Part shown: positions 56,186-64,000 of the stretch, piece by piece
How positions within the stretch are numbered: position 1 is the stretch's first letter
How the letters are laid out: the number at the start of each line of letters is the position of its first letter
NCBI GenBank assembly: GCA_029777335.1
Contig: JAKOSN010000171.1
Span: 100,495 to 164,494, forward strand
DNA from: Planctomycetota bacterium
GTDB lineage: Bacteria; Planctomycetota; Planctomycetia; Gemmatales; Gemmataceae
DNA: 64,000 bases
Direction: 5' to 3'
Position numbers and translations under genes: made by a program
Notes under the pieces: model-generated
Databases searched by the model: none
Told to the model about the DNA's origin: nothing
What the model saw: only the letters and a program-made list of their open reading frames with translations

Positions 56186-57754
56186 TTAATGACGGAAGTG
56201 ACGGATTCCTGTCAGCAGCATCGCCAGGCCGTGTTCGTCGCACGCCTGGATGGATTCCTGATCGCGCACAGAACCCCCCGGCTGAATAATCGCGGTGATC
56301 CCCGCAGCGGCCGCCGCATCGACATTGTCGCGAAAGGGGAAGAAGGCATCGGAGGCGAGCACGGCGCCTCGGCTGCGTTCTCCGGCTTTTCGCACGGACA
56401 GATGGACCGAATCCACCCGGCTCATCTGCCCGGCGCCCACTCCCACCACCATTCCCTGCTTGACCAGCACGATGGCGTTGCTTTTGACGTGTTTGCACAC
56501 CACCCAGGCAAAGCGCAGATCGGTCAGTTCCTCGTTCGTTGGACTGCGTTTGGTCGCGGTTTTGAGATGGTCAAAATCGGCGCTGGCGGCATCACGTTCC
56601 TGCACCAGAAGTCCGCCATCCACACGGCGATAATCCAGGCTCGAGGCGGGGCTGTCCACCGGGCCGGTGCGCAGCAGACGCACGCTCTTCTTCCAGGTGG
56701 GTCGCGTGGTCAAGACCTGGAACGCCGCCGGGGAGTAGCCGGGGGCGAGGATGCATTCAACAAAGCGATTTGGCTCGGTAATCTGCAAGGCGGTCGCCTC
56801 GTCCAGCTCCCGATTAAAGCCGAGGATTCCGCCAAACGCGCTCAGGGGATCGCCCTCGTACGCCTTGCGGAACGCTTCTGCGAGAGTCGTTCCAAGGGCA
56901 GCTCCGCAGGGGTTGTTGTGCTTGATGACCACGGCGGCGGGGCTGGCAAACTCGCGCACCAGGTTCAAGGCACTATCAAGATCGAGTAAGTTGTTGTATG
57001 ACAGCTCCTTGCCATGCAGGATCTCGGCATTCGCCACGCTGGCGCCGTGAAAACCGGGCTCGACATAGAACGCGGCCTTCTGGTGCGGATTCTCGCCGTA
57101 ACGCAGTTTCAGGCGTTGCTGGAACTGAAGCGGGAGTACCGGCGGGAATTCTTCCACGCTCAGCCGCCCGGCAAAGTAATGGCTGATGGCGCTGTCGTAG
57201 GTGGCCGTGCGGGCAAAGGCGACGGCAGCCAACCGTTCCCGCGTGGCCAGTGTCACTCCTCCGGCCTTCTGAATCTCCTCAAGCACCGTGGCATACTGAC
57301 TGGGGTCTGTGAGGATGGCGACGTGATAATAATTCTTGGCCGCGGCCCGCACCATCGATGGTCCGCCCACATCGATGTTCTCGATGATGTCCTCGTGAGT
57401 GCTGCCGGCGCGCGCCACCGTCTGCTCAAACGGATAAAGGTTGCACACGACCAGGTCGATCGGCGCAATTTCCTGGGCCTGCAAGGTGGCAACGTGCTCC
57501 GGATTGTCGCGGACGGCCAGGATCCCAGCATGCACGCGCGGATGAAGCGTTTTCACACGGCCATCGAGGATCTCCGGAAAACCCGTAACCTCGCTAATGT
57601 CGCGCACCGGTAGCCCTGCCTCGGCCAGCGTTTTGCGCGTGCCGCCGGTGGAGATCAATTCCACCCCCAGCTCGCTCAGCGCCCGTGCCAGCTGCACCAA
57701 TCCTGTCTTGTCACTAACGCTGAGCAACGCTCGCCGGATTGCCACAATGGACAT
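56186..57754 (-). CDS. purH: Bifunctional AICAR transformylase/IMP cyclohydrolase
   Basis: A 522-residue purine-synthesis enzyme of normal length. The N-terminal MGS-like IMP cyclohydrolase part runs from SIVAIRRALLSVSDKTGL through GFPEILDGRVKTLHPRVHAG to about residue 145. The transformylase part contains RYGENPHQKAAFY, HGKELSYNNLLDLDSA and IKHNNPCGAA. It makes FAICAR then IMP in the cytoplasm. GGGAGAG lies 7 nt upstream of ATG 57754. It follows tilS by 14 nt and ends at a perfect hairpin terminator. Confidence 0.97.
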   Translation of the reverse strand: MSIVAIRRALLSVSDKTGLVQLARALSELGVELISTGGTRKTLAEAGLPVRDISEVTGFPEILDGRVKTLHPRVHAGILAVRDNPEHVATLQAQEIAPIDLVVCNLYPFEQTVARAGSTHEDIIENIDVGGPSMVRAAAKNYYHVAILTDPSQYATVLEEIQKAGGVTLATRERLAAVAFARTATYDSAISHYFAGRLSVEEFPPVLPLQFQQRLKLRYGENPHQKAAFYVEPGFHGASVANAEILHGKELSYNNLLDLDSALNLVREFASPAAVVIKHNNPCGAALGTTLAEAFRKAYEGDPLSAFGGILGFNRELDEATALQITEPNRFVECILAPGYSPAAFQVLTTRPTWKKSVRLLRTGPVDSPASSLDYRRVDGGLLVQERDAASADFDHLKTATKRSPTNEELTDLRFAWVVCKHVKSNAIVLVKQGMVVGVGAGQMSRVDSVHLSVRKAGERSRGAVLASDAFFPFRDNVDAAAAAGITAIIQPGGSVRDQESIQACDEHGLAMLLTGIRHFRH

Positions 57755-57768
57755 CGTCAAACTCTCCC

Positions 57769-58842
57769 TCACTCCTGCTTCATCACGGGGGCAGATCGGG
57801 GATCCACCCGCCCCAGCTGAAGGACTTCGCGCTGGCGACGCACCCGGATGCGCCCCGGAAAATCGCTGGCGGACCCCTCGCCAAATACCAGGGTTTCCAG
57901 GCGCTTCCAGTGGGCAAAGGTCATCGCGTCGCGTGGCCAGCCCTGGCGACTCCACAGCAGTCGAAACATCGCTCGCACCAGGCCAGGCGAGGCCGCTTGC
58001 AGGCGGGGGCGATGCAGAATAATGCGCGTCCCCGCCGCTGGTTTCTCGGCCGCACGCAGAAGTTCCTCGGCGGCTCGCTTCTCTTCACCGTACGCCTCCT
58101 CGGCCTGTTCGGCCAGACGACTCAACACGGCGCGAATGGCGGGATTGTATTCGCGTGCCAGCAAGGGCAGGAGTTCATGGCGGATGCGATTGCGCGTGTA
58201 GCGACGTTCGTCGTTGGAGGGATCGAGGCGATACGATTGACCGATCGCCTCCAGATAGGCGAGGATCTCTGCCCGCGACACCTGGAGCAAGGGACGGATG
58301 AGCGTTACCCCAGGAGTGAGGGGACGTTGTCGCGCGATGCCGCGCAATCCCTGCAAGCCTGTCCCGCGCAGCAGATGGTGCAGCACCGTTTCTGCCTGAT
58401 CGTCGGCGGAGTGTCCGGTGGCAACCCATTTCACACCATGAGTCCGGGCCACCGTGGCCAACCAGTCATAGCGCAGCCGGCGCGCGGTCGCTTCCAGATT
58501 CGCTCCCGTGCGCTCGGCCTCGGTGCGCACTGCGCGGGTCCCCGAGGTAAACAGCAAAGCTGCTTCGCTCGCCGCAAGATGACGCTGGTGCAGGTCACGA
58601 ACGAAGGCCTCGTCGGCATCGCTCTCCGCGCCGCGCAGCTGATGATTCAGGTGAGCCAGAACGAGGAGCGGAGGAGGAGAACCCTCACGCCGCAGGGTGA
58701 GGAGGGCGTGCAGCAGAGCGACGCTGTCTGGCCCTCCCGAGACCGCCACCACCAGCCCCTGCCTCGCCGCGCCGAGTTGTTGCAGGGCCTGCTGAACGCG
58801 CGCTGGCAAGGAGGATGCGCTTTCCACGGACGGCACACTCAT
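57769..58842 (-). CDS. tilS: tRNA(Ile)-lysidine synthase
   Basis: A 357-residue N-type ATP pyrophosphatase with the P-loop VSGGPDS (34-40). Other family blocks are LAHLNHQLRGAESDADEAFV, NLEATARRLRYDWL, VATGHSADDQAETVLHHLLRG and DPSNDERRYTRNRIRHELLP, which identify TilS. It modifies C34 of the CAU-anticodon tRNA-Ile so that AUA is read. Its ATG overlaps the M16 peptidase stop by 4 nt (ATGA). No clear Shine-Dalgarno is seen, consistent with translational coupling. Confidence 0.95.
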   Translation of the reverse strand: MSVPSVESASSLPARVQQALQQLGAARQGLVVAVSGGPDSVALLHALLTLRREGSPPPLLVLAHLNHQLRGAESDADEAFVRDLHQRHLAASEAALLFTSGTRAVRTEAERTGANLEATARRLRYDWLATVARTHGVKWVATGHSADDQAETVLHHLLRGTGLQGLRGIARQRPLTPGVTLIRPLLQVSRAEILAYLEAIGQSYRLDPSNDERRYTRNRIRHELLPLLAREYNPAIRAVLSRLAEQAEEAYGEEKRAAEELLRAAEKPAAGTRIILHRPRLQAASPGLVRAMFRLLWSRQGWPRDAMTFAHWKRLETLVFGEGSASDFPGRIRVRRQREVLQLGRVDPRSAPVMKQE

Positions 58843-60095
58843 CGACGAGACATGCCTGGCGCCTGCACTTCCTCCAGCGGGCCCAGAGCCAGGGTGGTCA
58901 ACTGCAGCAGCGGATATTGCTCCATCACCTGGCGCAGATGGTCAAGGGTAACCGCCTCAAACGCGTTCAGATCATCATCGACCGAGCGATACTGATGCTG
59001 GTAGATCCATGCCATGCCGATGTCATTCATCCGGCCCGCGGGGCGTTCACTACGGCGCACCAGGGCAGAGAGGATCTTGCTCTTGGCCTGGTTCAGTTCC
59101 TGCTCGGTGATGTTCTCTTCCTGCACCTTTTGCAGTTCCTCGTGGATCACCACCAGGTTTTCCTCGACCTGTTCGGGATCACAACTGAAGGAGGTGTAAA
59201 AAGCGCCGGTACCCTCGTATTCGTGGAAGCCGCATCCGGCCGATTCCACCAGCCCGGGATCAACGAGCGACCAGTAAAGCCGGCTCCCGGAATCATCGCC
59301 AATGGCGAGAGAAAGGGTGTCGGCGGCATGACGGAGGGGCGAAGCAGCCGTCGGTCCCGGTCCGATGAGGATGACATGCTCCTGCGCAACGTTGGCGCGG
59401 TGCAGAACCTGGAACTTGCCGGTGCCCCGGGTTTCCTCGACTCCCCCGCGCCCAATCGGACCGGCGCGCCAGTTACCGCAATGTTTGCGCACCAGCTGAA
59501 CCAGATCCTCCCAGACAAAGGCCCCCGCCGCGACCACGGTGATGTTGGGCGCCACATAACGCCGTTCGAAGTATTCGTACATCTGATCGCGCTTCAGGGC
59601 CCGGATACTCTCGGGAGTACCAAGGATGCTGTTCCCCAGCAGATGCGAACCGAAATACAGTTGCTTGGCATGATCGTAGGCCGCCCAGCCCGGCTGATCC
59701 TCGTACATGCCGATTTCCTCAATGATGACTTTCTTCTCCATCTCGAAATCCTCCTCGCGCAGACTGGGACGGAGGATATCAGCGAGAATGTCGATCGCCT
59801 GAGGCAGATATTCGGGGAGTAAGACCGCGTGGAAAACGGTATTTTCCTCGCTGGTGAAGGCGTTGTAGTCGGCGCCGATACGATCAAAATCCCGATTGAC
59901 CTCCAGGGCAGTCCGCCGTTCGGTTCCCTTGAAGATCATGTGTTCGAGAAAGTGGGTGACGCCGGAAACCTCGGGGGTTTCGTCCCGGGAGCCGGTGCGC
60001 ACAAAAAAGGCCAGGGCCAGCGAACGCGCCGAGGGATTGGTCTCCCCGATGATCTGAAGGCCATTGTCAAGAAGCAGGCTGTGGAACTGCATCAT
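58839..60095 (-). CDS. M16 family zinc peptidase, catalytic subunit
   Basis: A 418-residue member of the mitochondrial-processing-peptidase/PqqL group. The inverted zinc motif HFLEH is at residues 48-52 (SGVTHFLEHMIFKGT), and the downstream Glu ligand is in KKVIIEEIGMYED (about 125-126). The C-terminal half has the usual SALVRRSERPAGRMNDIG-type fold. ATG 60095 follows GAGAG. It starts 25 nt after the stop of a second M16 gene lacking the zinc site, so they likely form a heterodimer. The stop overlaps the tilS start. Confidence 0.93.
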   Translation of the reverse strand: MMQFHSLLLDNGLQIIGETNPSARSLALAFFVRTGSRDETPEVSGVTHFLEHMIFKGTERRTALEVNRDFDRIGADYNAFTSEENTVFHAVLLPEYLPQAIDILADILRPSLREEDFEMEKKVIIEEIGMYEDQPGWAAYDHAKQLYFGSHLLGNSILGTPESIRALKRDQMYEYFERRYVAPNITVVAAGAFVWEDLVQLVRKHCGNWRAGPIGRGGVEETRGTGKFQVLHRANVAQEHVILIGPGPTAASPLRHAADTLSLAIGDDSGSRLYWSLVDPGLVESAGCGFHEYEGTGAFYTSFSCDPEQVEENLVVIHEELQKVQEENITEQELNQAKSKILSALVRRSERPAGRMNDIGMAWIYQHQYRSVDDDLNAFEAVTLDHLRQVMEQYPLLQLTTLALGPLEEVQAPGMSRR

Positions 60096-60120
60096 GGGTT
60101 CTCTCGGATCTTCGAGGGGA

Positions 60121-61359
60121 TCACGCCGGGATTGTGAGCGGTTTGGGACCAAGGGTGACCAGGGTAAAGTCCTGCAGGGGATGGTGCGCCAGATACTGCT
60201 GGATGCGGGCGGGCGAAAGGCTTTCAATGGCGGCCTGGATCTCGTCGAAACTGCGCACCCGGTTCAGATAATACCAGTCGCCCGCCAGGGTGCCGGCCCG
60301 GGCCGAGGTGGACTCCTGCTGCATGATCAGCGAGGATTTCAACCCCACCTTGACGCGCTCCACTTCTTCCTCCTCAATGCCCTGGCTGAGACGGCGCATC
60401 TCGGCCATCATCACGTCGAGCGTTTCCTGAGCGCGCTCGTTGGTGGTGCCGGCGTAGGCGAGGATACTGGCGCGATCCTTGAAGGTCTGATAGGTGGCCC
60501 ACACGGAGTAGCACAGGCCGCGTTTTTCGCGCACCTCGGTAAAGAGGCGTGAACTGGAGGTCCCGCTCAACACATTGACCGCTCCCAGGGCGGCGTAGTA
60601 TTCGGGCGCGCCAATGGGAACGCTGGCGCAGGCCATGGCGATCTGTGTTTGCTCCACCTCCTTGACCAGGTGGCTGACCTTCTGGCCAGTTTGTCCCAGC
60701 TGCAGCGGCGGGAGTGGTTCGCCCTTCCAGTCGCCGAAGAGGCGTTCGACCTGGGCTCGCAGAGGATCCCATTTGATGTTGCCCGCCACGGAGAGAATCG
60801 CTCCCTGCGGCTGGAAATGGCGGTGATAATGGCGGTGAATGATGTCGCGGGTGAGGCTGCGCACGCCCTCCTCGGTGCCCCGGCGATCAAAGCCAAGCGG
60901 CGGAGGATAGTGCTGATTGCGCAGCTCGATGAGCACCTTCTGGCGGGGCTCATCCTCCAGCCCCTGCAAATCCTGCAAGGCCAGGGCCTGCACCGGTTCG
61001 ACCTCGTCCTCGGGAAGATGCGGGTGGCGGAGAATGTCGGCGTAGAGTTCGAGGCTGGCGGGGATGTTGCGCGCCAGCGTGGCCCCCCAGAAACGCATGT
61101 GCAGGCTGGCGACACTCTCGCTGCGATCCAGGCCGAGATTATCCAGAGCCAGGCTCAGTTCGCGGCTGTCGCGCGAGCCGGCGCCACGCGTGATCAACTC
61201 GGAGAGTACCGAGCCAATCCCACGGTGCGCGGGAGGGTCGTAGACACAGCCAGCGGGGATAAGGAAATTAAAGGCCGCCGAACGCACATCGTCCATTTCC
61301 TCAGCCAGTAAGGTCAGGCCGTTGGCGAACGTGTGCTGATAGATCAATTGCTGGGGCAC
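60121..61359 (-). CDS. M16 family peptidase-like protein, non-catalytic subunit
   Basis: A 412-residue M16 homolog. At the position of HxxEH the sequence reads GIGSVLSELITRG, so the zinc site is absent. The C-terminal substrate-binding R/Y pair region is kept (SSSRLFTEVREKRGLCYSVW). This is the pattern of alpha-type subunits in heterodimeric M16B enzymes, where one subunit supplies the zinc site and the other the R/Y pair. It starts at GTG 61359 with GGAGGAG 3-4 nt upstream. GNAT lies 22 nt upstream and the catalytic subunit 25 nt downstream. Confidence 0.92.
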   Translation of the reverse strand: MPQQLIYQHTFANGLTLLAEEMDDVRSAAFNFLIPAGCVYDPPAHRGIGSVLSELITRGAGSRDSRELSLALDNLGLDRSESVASLHMRFWGATLARNIPASLELYADILRHPHLPEDEVEPVQALALQDLQGLEDEPRQKVLIELRNQHYPPPLGFDRRGTEEGVRSLTRDIIHRHYHRHFQPQGAILSVAGNIKWDPLRAQVERLFGDWKGEPLPPLQLGQTGQKVSHLVKEVEQTQIAMACASVPIGAPEYYAALGAVNVLSGTSSSRLFTEVREKRGLCYSVWATYQTFKDRASILAYAGTTNERAQETLDVMMAEMRRLSQGIEEEEVERVKVGLKSSLIMQQESTSARAGTLAGDWYYLNRVRSFDEIQAAIESLSPARIQQYLAHHPLQDFTLVTLGPKPLTIPA

Positions 61360-61381
61360 GAACTCCTCCTCGGTCGCCGTG

Positions 61382-62023
61382 CTAGCGCCGGTCGTTCAGG
61401 GATACGGCCTTGTAGGTGGTCTTGGTGCGTCGGAAACCGAGCCGGCTGTACAGCCGCAGGGCGCGCTCATTCTGAGCCGTGACTTCGAGGACCGTGCGGC
61501 TTACCCCGCTCTGGCGAAAGCCGTGCAGGGCCTGGAGCAGCAGGGCGATTCCCAGTCCCCGGCCACGATACTGCGGAAGGATGCCAAGATTCTGAATCGC
61601 CCCCACCCCCGAGCGCTCGCGCAGCCCCTGGATGGTGCCACACGGCTGATCGTCCTGGGCCAGCAACCAGGTGGCCGCCGGAATGAAGGTGCTGCGCCGG
61701 GCCAGTTCATTCATCAAGGCGCGACACCCCGCCCGTTCGCCCAGGCTGGTGAAGACGAGGGCATCGACCTCGTTCTCGAAACTGCTGTAGAGCACGTCGG
61801 CGTGAAGCTCGCTCAGGGTGGGCTGCCAGGCGACCCAGTGAAATCCTTCCGGCAACTGCGGCGCAGGCAGATCGTGCAGATCAATCTCCATCTTGTAACG
61901 CTTGAAATAGGTGATCAGGGTGCCGTGGCTGGCCGGGCGAGCCGGGGGGAGCAACGACAGCAGCGTCTGATCGGCGCCAGCTGGATCGGACAGGAGATCC
62001 GAAAACAAGGAAGGTGTCGTCAC
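61382..62023 (-). CDS. GNAT family N-acetyltransferase
   Basis: A 213-residue protein. The acetyl-CoA-binding motif A is clear: LGILPQYRGRGLGIALLL (R/Q-x-x-G-x-G/A in QYRGRGLG), followed by LEVTAQNERALRLYSRLGFR. The N-terminal 50 residues are not conserved in the core fold. The acceptor is unknown; small-molecule and protein N-termini are possible. It uses GTG at 62023 with GAGGA 6 nt upstream. It appears to be the first gene of the run with the M16 pair, tilS and purH. Confidence 0.85.
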   Translation of the reverse strand: MTTPSLFSDLLSDPAGADQTLLSLLPPARPASHGTLITYFKRYKMEIDLHDLPAPQLPEGFHWVAWQPTLSELHADVLYSSFENEVDALVFTSLGERAGCRALMNELARRSTFIPAATWLLAQDDQPCGTIQGLRERSGVGAIQNLGILPQYRGRGLGIALLLQALHGFRQSGVSRTVLEVTAQNERALRLYSRLGFRRTKTTYKAVSLNDRR

Positions 62024-62232
62024 CGCTTTTCCTCGTGACCAAGATTCCTCTGATTGTAGTCACCCTGGCCCTGCTGGTCAAAGGCTTTGCTCCTTGGCTG
62101 GTCGCGTCCCGAAGGGTTCACGGCTCGAGGCTGACTGCGCTGGAACGAGGACGTGCGCGCTGGCGGACAAAGGTTCGGCGGGTTGTCCGCTGCCTCACAC
62201 GCTAGTAAGGCGAGGACGTACAACACTCCAGA

Positions 62233-62280
62233 CCTGCACTCTCTCGATCGAAGCTCGCTGTTCTGCGCAGGGAGTGCAGG
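62233..62280 (-). terminator. Inverted repeat after the porin gene
   Basis: CCTGCACTCTC (62233-62243) and GGGAGTGCAGG (62270-62280) pair at 10 of 11 positions around a 26-nt loop, 12 bases beyond the porin stop on the minus strand. No U-tract follows. It is a possible terminator. Confidence 0.45.
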
Positions 62281-62291
62281 CCCCTTGACGA

Positions 62292-63920
62292 TCAATAATA
62301 AATCTGCGTTCGGAACCAGTACAGGTTCTGGGAGCTGGTACGCGACCCTGGAATCGCCCCGACCGGAGAGGCGAACTCGGCGTGCTGCCAGTCCAGGAAG
62401 ATGCGCACATAGCGATTGAGATACCAGTTCACCCCGTTGTCCAGCACCAGCGCCTGGTTGCTCCAGAGGTTGGGATCGGAAAAGCCCTTGTCGAAAACCT
62501 CCCCCCCAATGTCGATGTAGGCAGTTCGTGTGTACAGTTCGATCGCCCCCGGGTTACTCTTCGGATCGGTCCACTTGAAAGGGCGCAGGGGTTCCACTTC
62601 CTTGCGCGTGACGGGTTCTTCCCCCGTGATAAAATAGGTGAGGGCCACCGCGCCCCCCTGGAGCGGAACCTCGCCAATCGGACCCTGGTTTCTTCGATAG
62701 CCGATGAACCCGCCGTTGTACTGGGCAAGCAAGAAGAGACTCTTGCGGAACCAGGCAACCTCCCCGGCCCACCGGGAACTTTGCCCTCCTTCCGAGACAC
62801 CGGGAAGCAATTTCAAGAACGCGGGGGAAATGCTTTCGATGGCCGCGGTGGTCGTTTCGTCGTTGGCGGTGCGATACGCATTGGGTTCGGGTTCGGGCTT
62901 GTTCCGCAATCCCCAGGTGCCCGACGCCACAAAATGGAGGTTCTCAAAGTTGGGATTTCCTTCGCCGCGAAACGGTCGAAAATCGAGGAAGAGGAACGGA
63001 TCCTTTGCCAGGTTGAAATCCTGGAACGAGCGCTGCGGGCCATTGAACACCCCCGCCGCGTACTCCAGCTTGTCCTGAAACAACGTCCCGTAAGCCATCA
63101 CGCCGATCTGACGATTGGGAGAGAGGTTGCCCACGAACACCGAGCGTTCCGGGGCAATCAGGTCGCCTTCCGCGATCTTGTAATACTCGTAACTGTACGG
63201 CGTTTTGGTGCGACCAACACGGATGTTGAATGCCTTGTCGAACTTGAAATTCATGTACGCATCGAGGACATCCAGGGTACCATAACCCCGATTGATCACG
63301 CTGTAAAATTCGTAGTTCTTGGCCACCTGCCCCGCAAAATAAAGACGTTGGCGAGGAATATCAAACGTATCCACCAGGGGATGCGGGGTACTGAAAGCAC
63401 GATATTCCACCTGAGTTAGATCATGAAACTCGATGCGAAAATCTCCATCCGGATCAAGGAAGCGTACCCCCTGTTCCAGATCGACACGCGCGCGCTTCGC
63501 TTCCTTCCCGCCTTCCCCCTGCACCAAGTCCCTCCCCGGAGGGAGCGGCCGCCCCAGTTGTTCAGGCGTGTAGGGCAAGGTCGCCTCGCCAGCACCTGTT
63601 CGACTCCCTCCGGAGGTTCTGGGTGGAAACATTTGATCGGCGGTATAACCAGGGGTTGCCGGCTGAGTGGCGGCTCCCGAGGAACCAGAAAGACCATCAA
63701 GACGCCGCGAGAGGTCGCGCAGTTGTCGATTCAGCTCCTGATTCTGGGCCTCCAGATTCTGAATCCGCTGCTGCGTCTCGTCTCCGGGAGCAATGGACGT
63801 CTCGGTGATCGTGGGGACCGACACTTGAGGATACTGGGCGAGGAGGACGGTGGGAGCGAGAGTTACAACACTGAGAGCGATGACTCCAGAGAGCCAGCGA
63901 CGGATGCGCGCGGGGAGCAT
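62292..63920 (-). CDS. OprP/OprO-like outer-membrane porin with coiled-coil linker
   Basis: A 542-residue outer-membrane protein with a signal peptide (cleavage near VLLA-QYPQ). A short coiled coil follows (about residues 50-75, QQRIQNLEAQNQELNRQLRD), then a Pro-rich linker and a long beta-barrel segment beginning VRFLDPDGDFRIEFHDL. Barrel-like strands include KAFNIRVGRTKTPYSYEYY and RYVRIFLDWQHAEF, and it ends with an aromatic residue (FRTQIYY), as OMP barrels do. This resembles planctomycete OprP-type phosphate/anion porins; ion selectivity is not shown. AGGGA precedes the ATG. A hairpin lies 12 bp after the stop. Confidence 0.85.
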   Translation of the reverse strand: MLPARIRRWLSGVIALSVVTLAPTVLLAQYPQVSVPTITETSIAPGDETQQRIQNLEAQNQELNRQLRDLSRRLDGLSGSSGAATQPATPGYTADQMFPPRTSGGSRTGAGEATLPYTPEQLGRPLPPGRDLVQGEGGKEAKRARVDLEQGVRFLDPDGDFRIEFHDLTQVEYRAFSTPHPLVDTFDIPRQRLYFAGQVAKNYEFYSVINRGYGTLDVLDAYMNFKFDKAFNIRVGRTKTPYSYEYYKIAEGDLIAPERSVFVGNLSPNRQIGVMAYGTLFQDKLEYAAGVFNGPQRSFQDFNLAKDPFLFLDFRPFRGEGNPNFENLHFVASGTWGLRNKPEPEPNAYRTANDETTTAAIESISPAFLKLLPGVSEGGQSSRWAGEVAWFRKSLFLLAQYNGGFIGYRRNQGPIGEVPLQGGAVALTYFITGEEPVTRKEVEPLRPFKWTDPKSNPGAIELYTRTAYIDIGGEVFDKGFSDPNLWSNQALVLDNGVNWYLNRYVRIFLDWQHAEFASPVGAIPGSRTSSQNLYWFRTQIYY

Positions 63921-64000
63921 GATCGTTCCCTACCACAACGAGGGCCTAACAATCCGGCCACGAAGGGTCGGACAGGGCAGCCGAATGGAATTACAACGAC

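Noticed and set aside
62035..62205. Possible small plus-strand membrane peptide upstream of the GNAT gene
   Set aside because: It has a hydrophobic start but no ribosome site, and the rest is Arg-rich; it overlaps the ribosome site of the GNAT gene.

Overview
The window is a high-GC bacterial chromosome segment with no plasmid or phage hallmark. Its gene content points to a planctomycete, most likely of the Gemmata/Isosphaera type. The evidence is a PSD1/DUF1549/DUF1553 protein with a CxxCH motif, a kinase-like/WD40 giant protein, an ASPIC/UnbV repeat protein, a secreted SUMF1 (FGE-sulfatase) protein, a DUF4011 helicase, an OprP-like porin and many secreted TPR proteins. This is inferred from families; no marker gene was searched.

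Layout. 1-980: the 5' part of an AlkD-like DNA repair gene (minus strand), then three atypical tRNA-like genes (Gly-CCC, a degenerate Met-CAU, Phe-GAA). 1.2-5.9 kb: plus-strand aquaporin, lipoprotein, universal stress protein, EF-hand protein and a small secreted protein. 5.9-15.8 kb: a tightly packed minus-strand run of a pseudokinase-WD40-M50 membrane protein, YfcE-like phosphoesterase, D-aminoacyl-tRNA deacylase, NSS amino-acid transporter, a 40-residue single-helix partner, a mandelate-racemase-type enolase-superfamily enzyme and an orphan PxpB. 16.3-26.9 kb: a six-gene minus-strand envelope cluster (two secreted TPR proteins, a vWA/SH3-like protein, a MacB-like ABC ATPase and permease, and a SUMF1 protein). 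27.4-34.5 kb: DcuC-like carrier, Wzt-type ATPase, adenine deaminase, DUF3592 protein and a degraded GH3-like protein. 34.4-44.2 kb: DinG-type helicase, then a plus-strand run ending in a 1773-residue DUF4011 helicase-nuclease. 44.5-50.1 kb: a six-gene plus-strand cluster (polytopic membrane protein, TRASH/NosL-like Cys protein, ASPIC/UnbV protein, small Cys-rich anchored protein, FtsX permease, LolD-like ATPase). 50.2-53 kb: CvpA, an enolase with altered catalytic residues, and an RmlD-like reductase. 53.1-56.1 kb: the PSD1 protein. 56.2-62 kb: GNAT, a paired M16 protease (active and inactive subunits), tilS and purH. 62.3-63.9 kb: porin.

The most unusual material is the pair of ABC/FtsX envelope clusters, the predicted pseudokinase joined to a site-2-protease domain, the enolase paralog lacking the usual catalytic His and Glu and overlapping a dehydrogenase gene, and a set of proteins with missing signature residues: DinG without its first cluster cysteine, GH3 without its nucleotide-binding motif, and M16 without its zinc site. 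Tight start/stop overlaps (ATGA or TGATG) show that most minus-strand genes are read as long transcripts.
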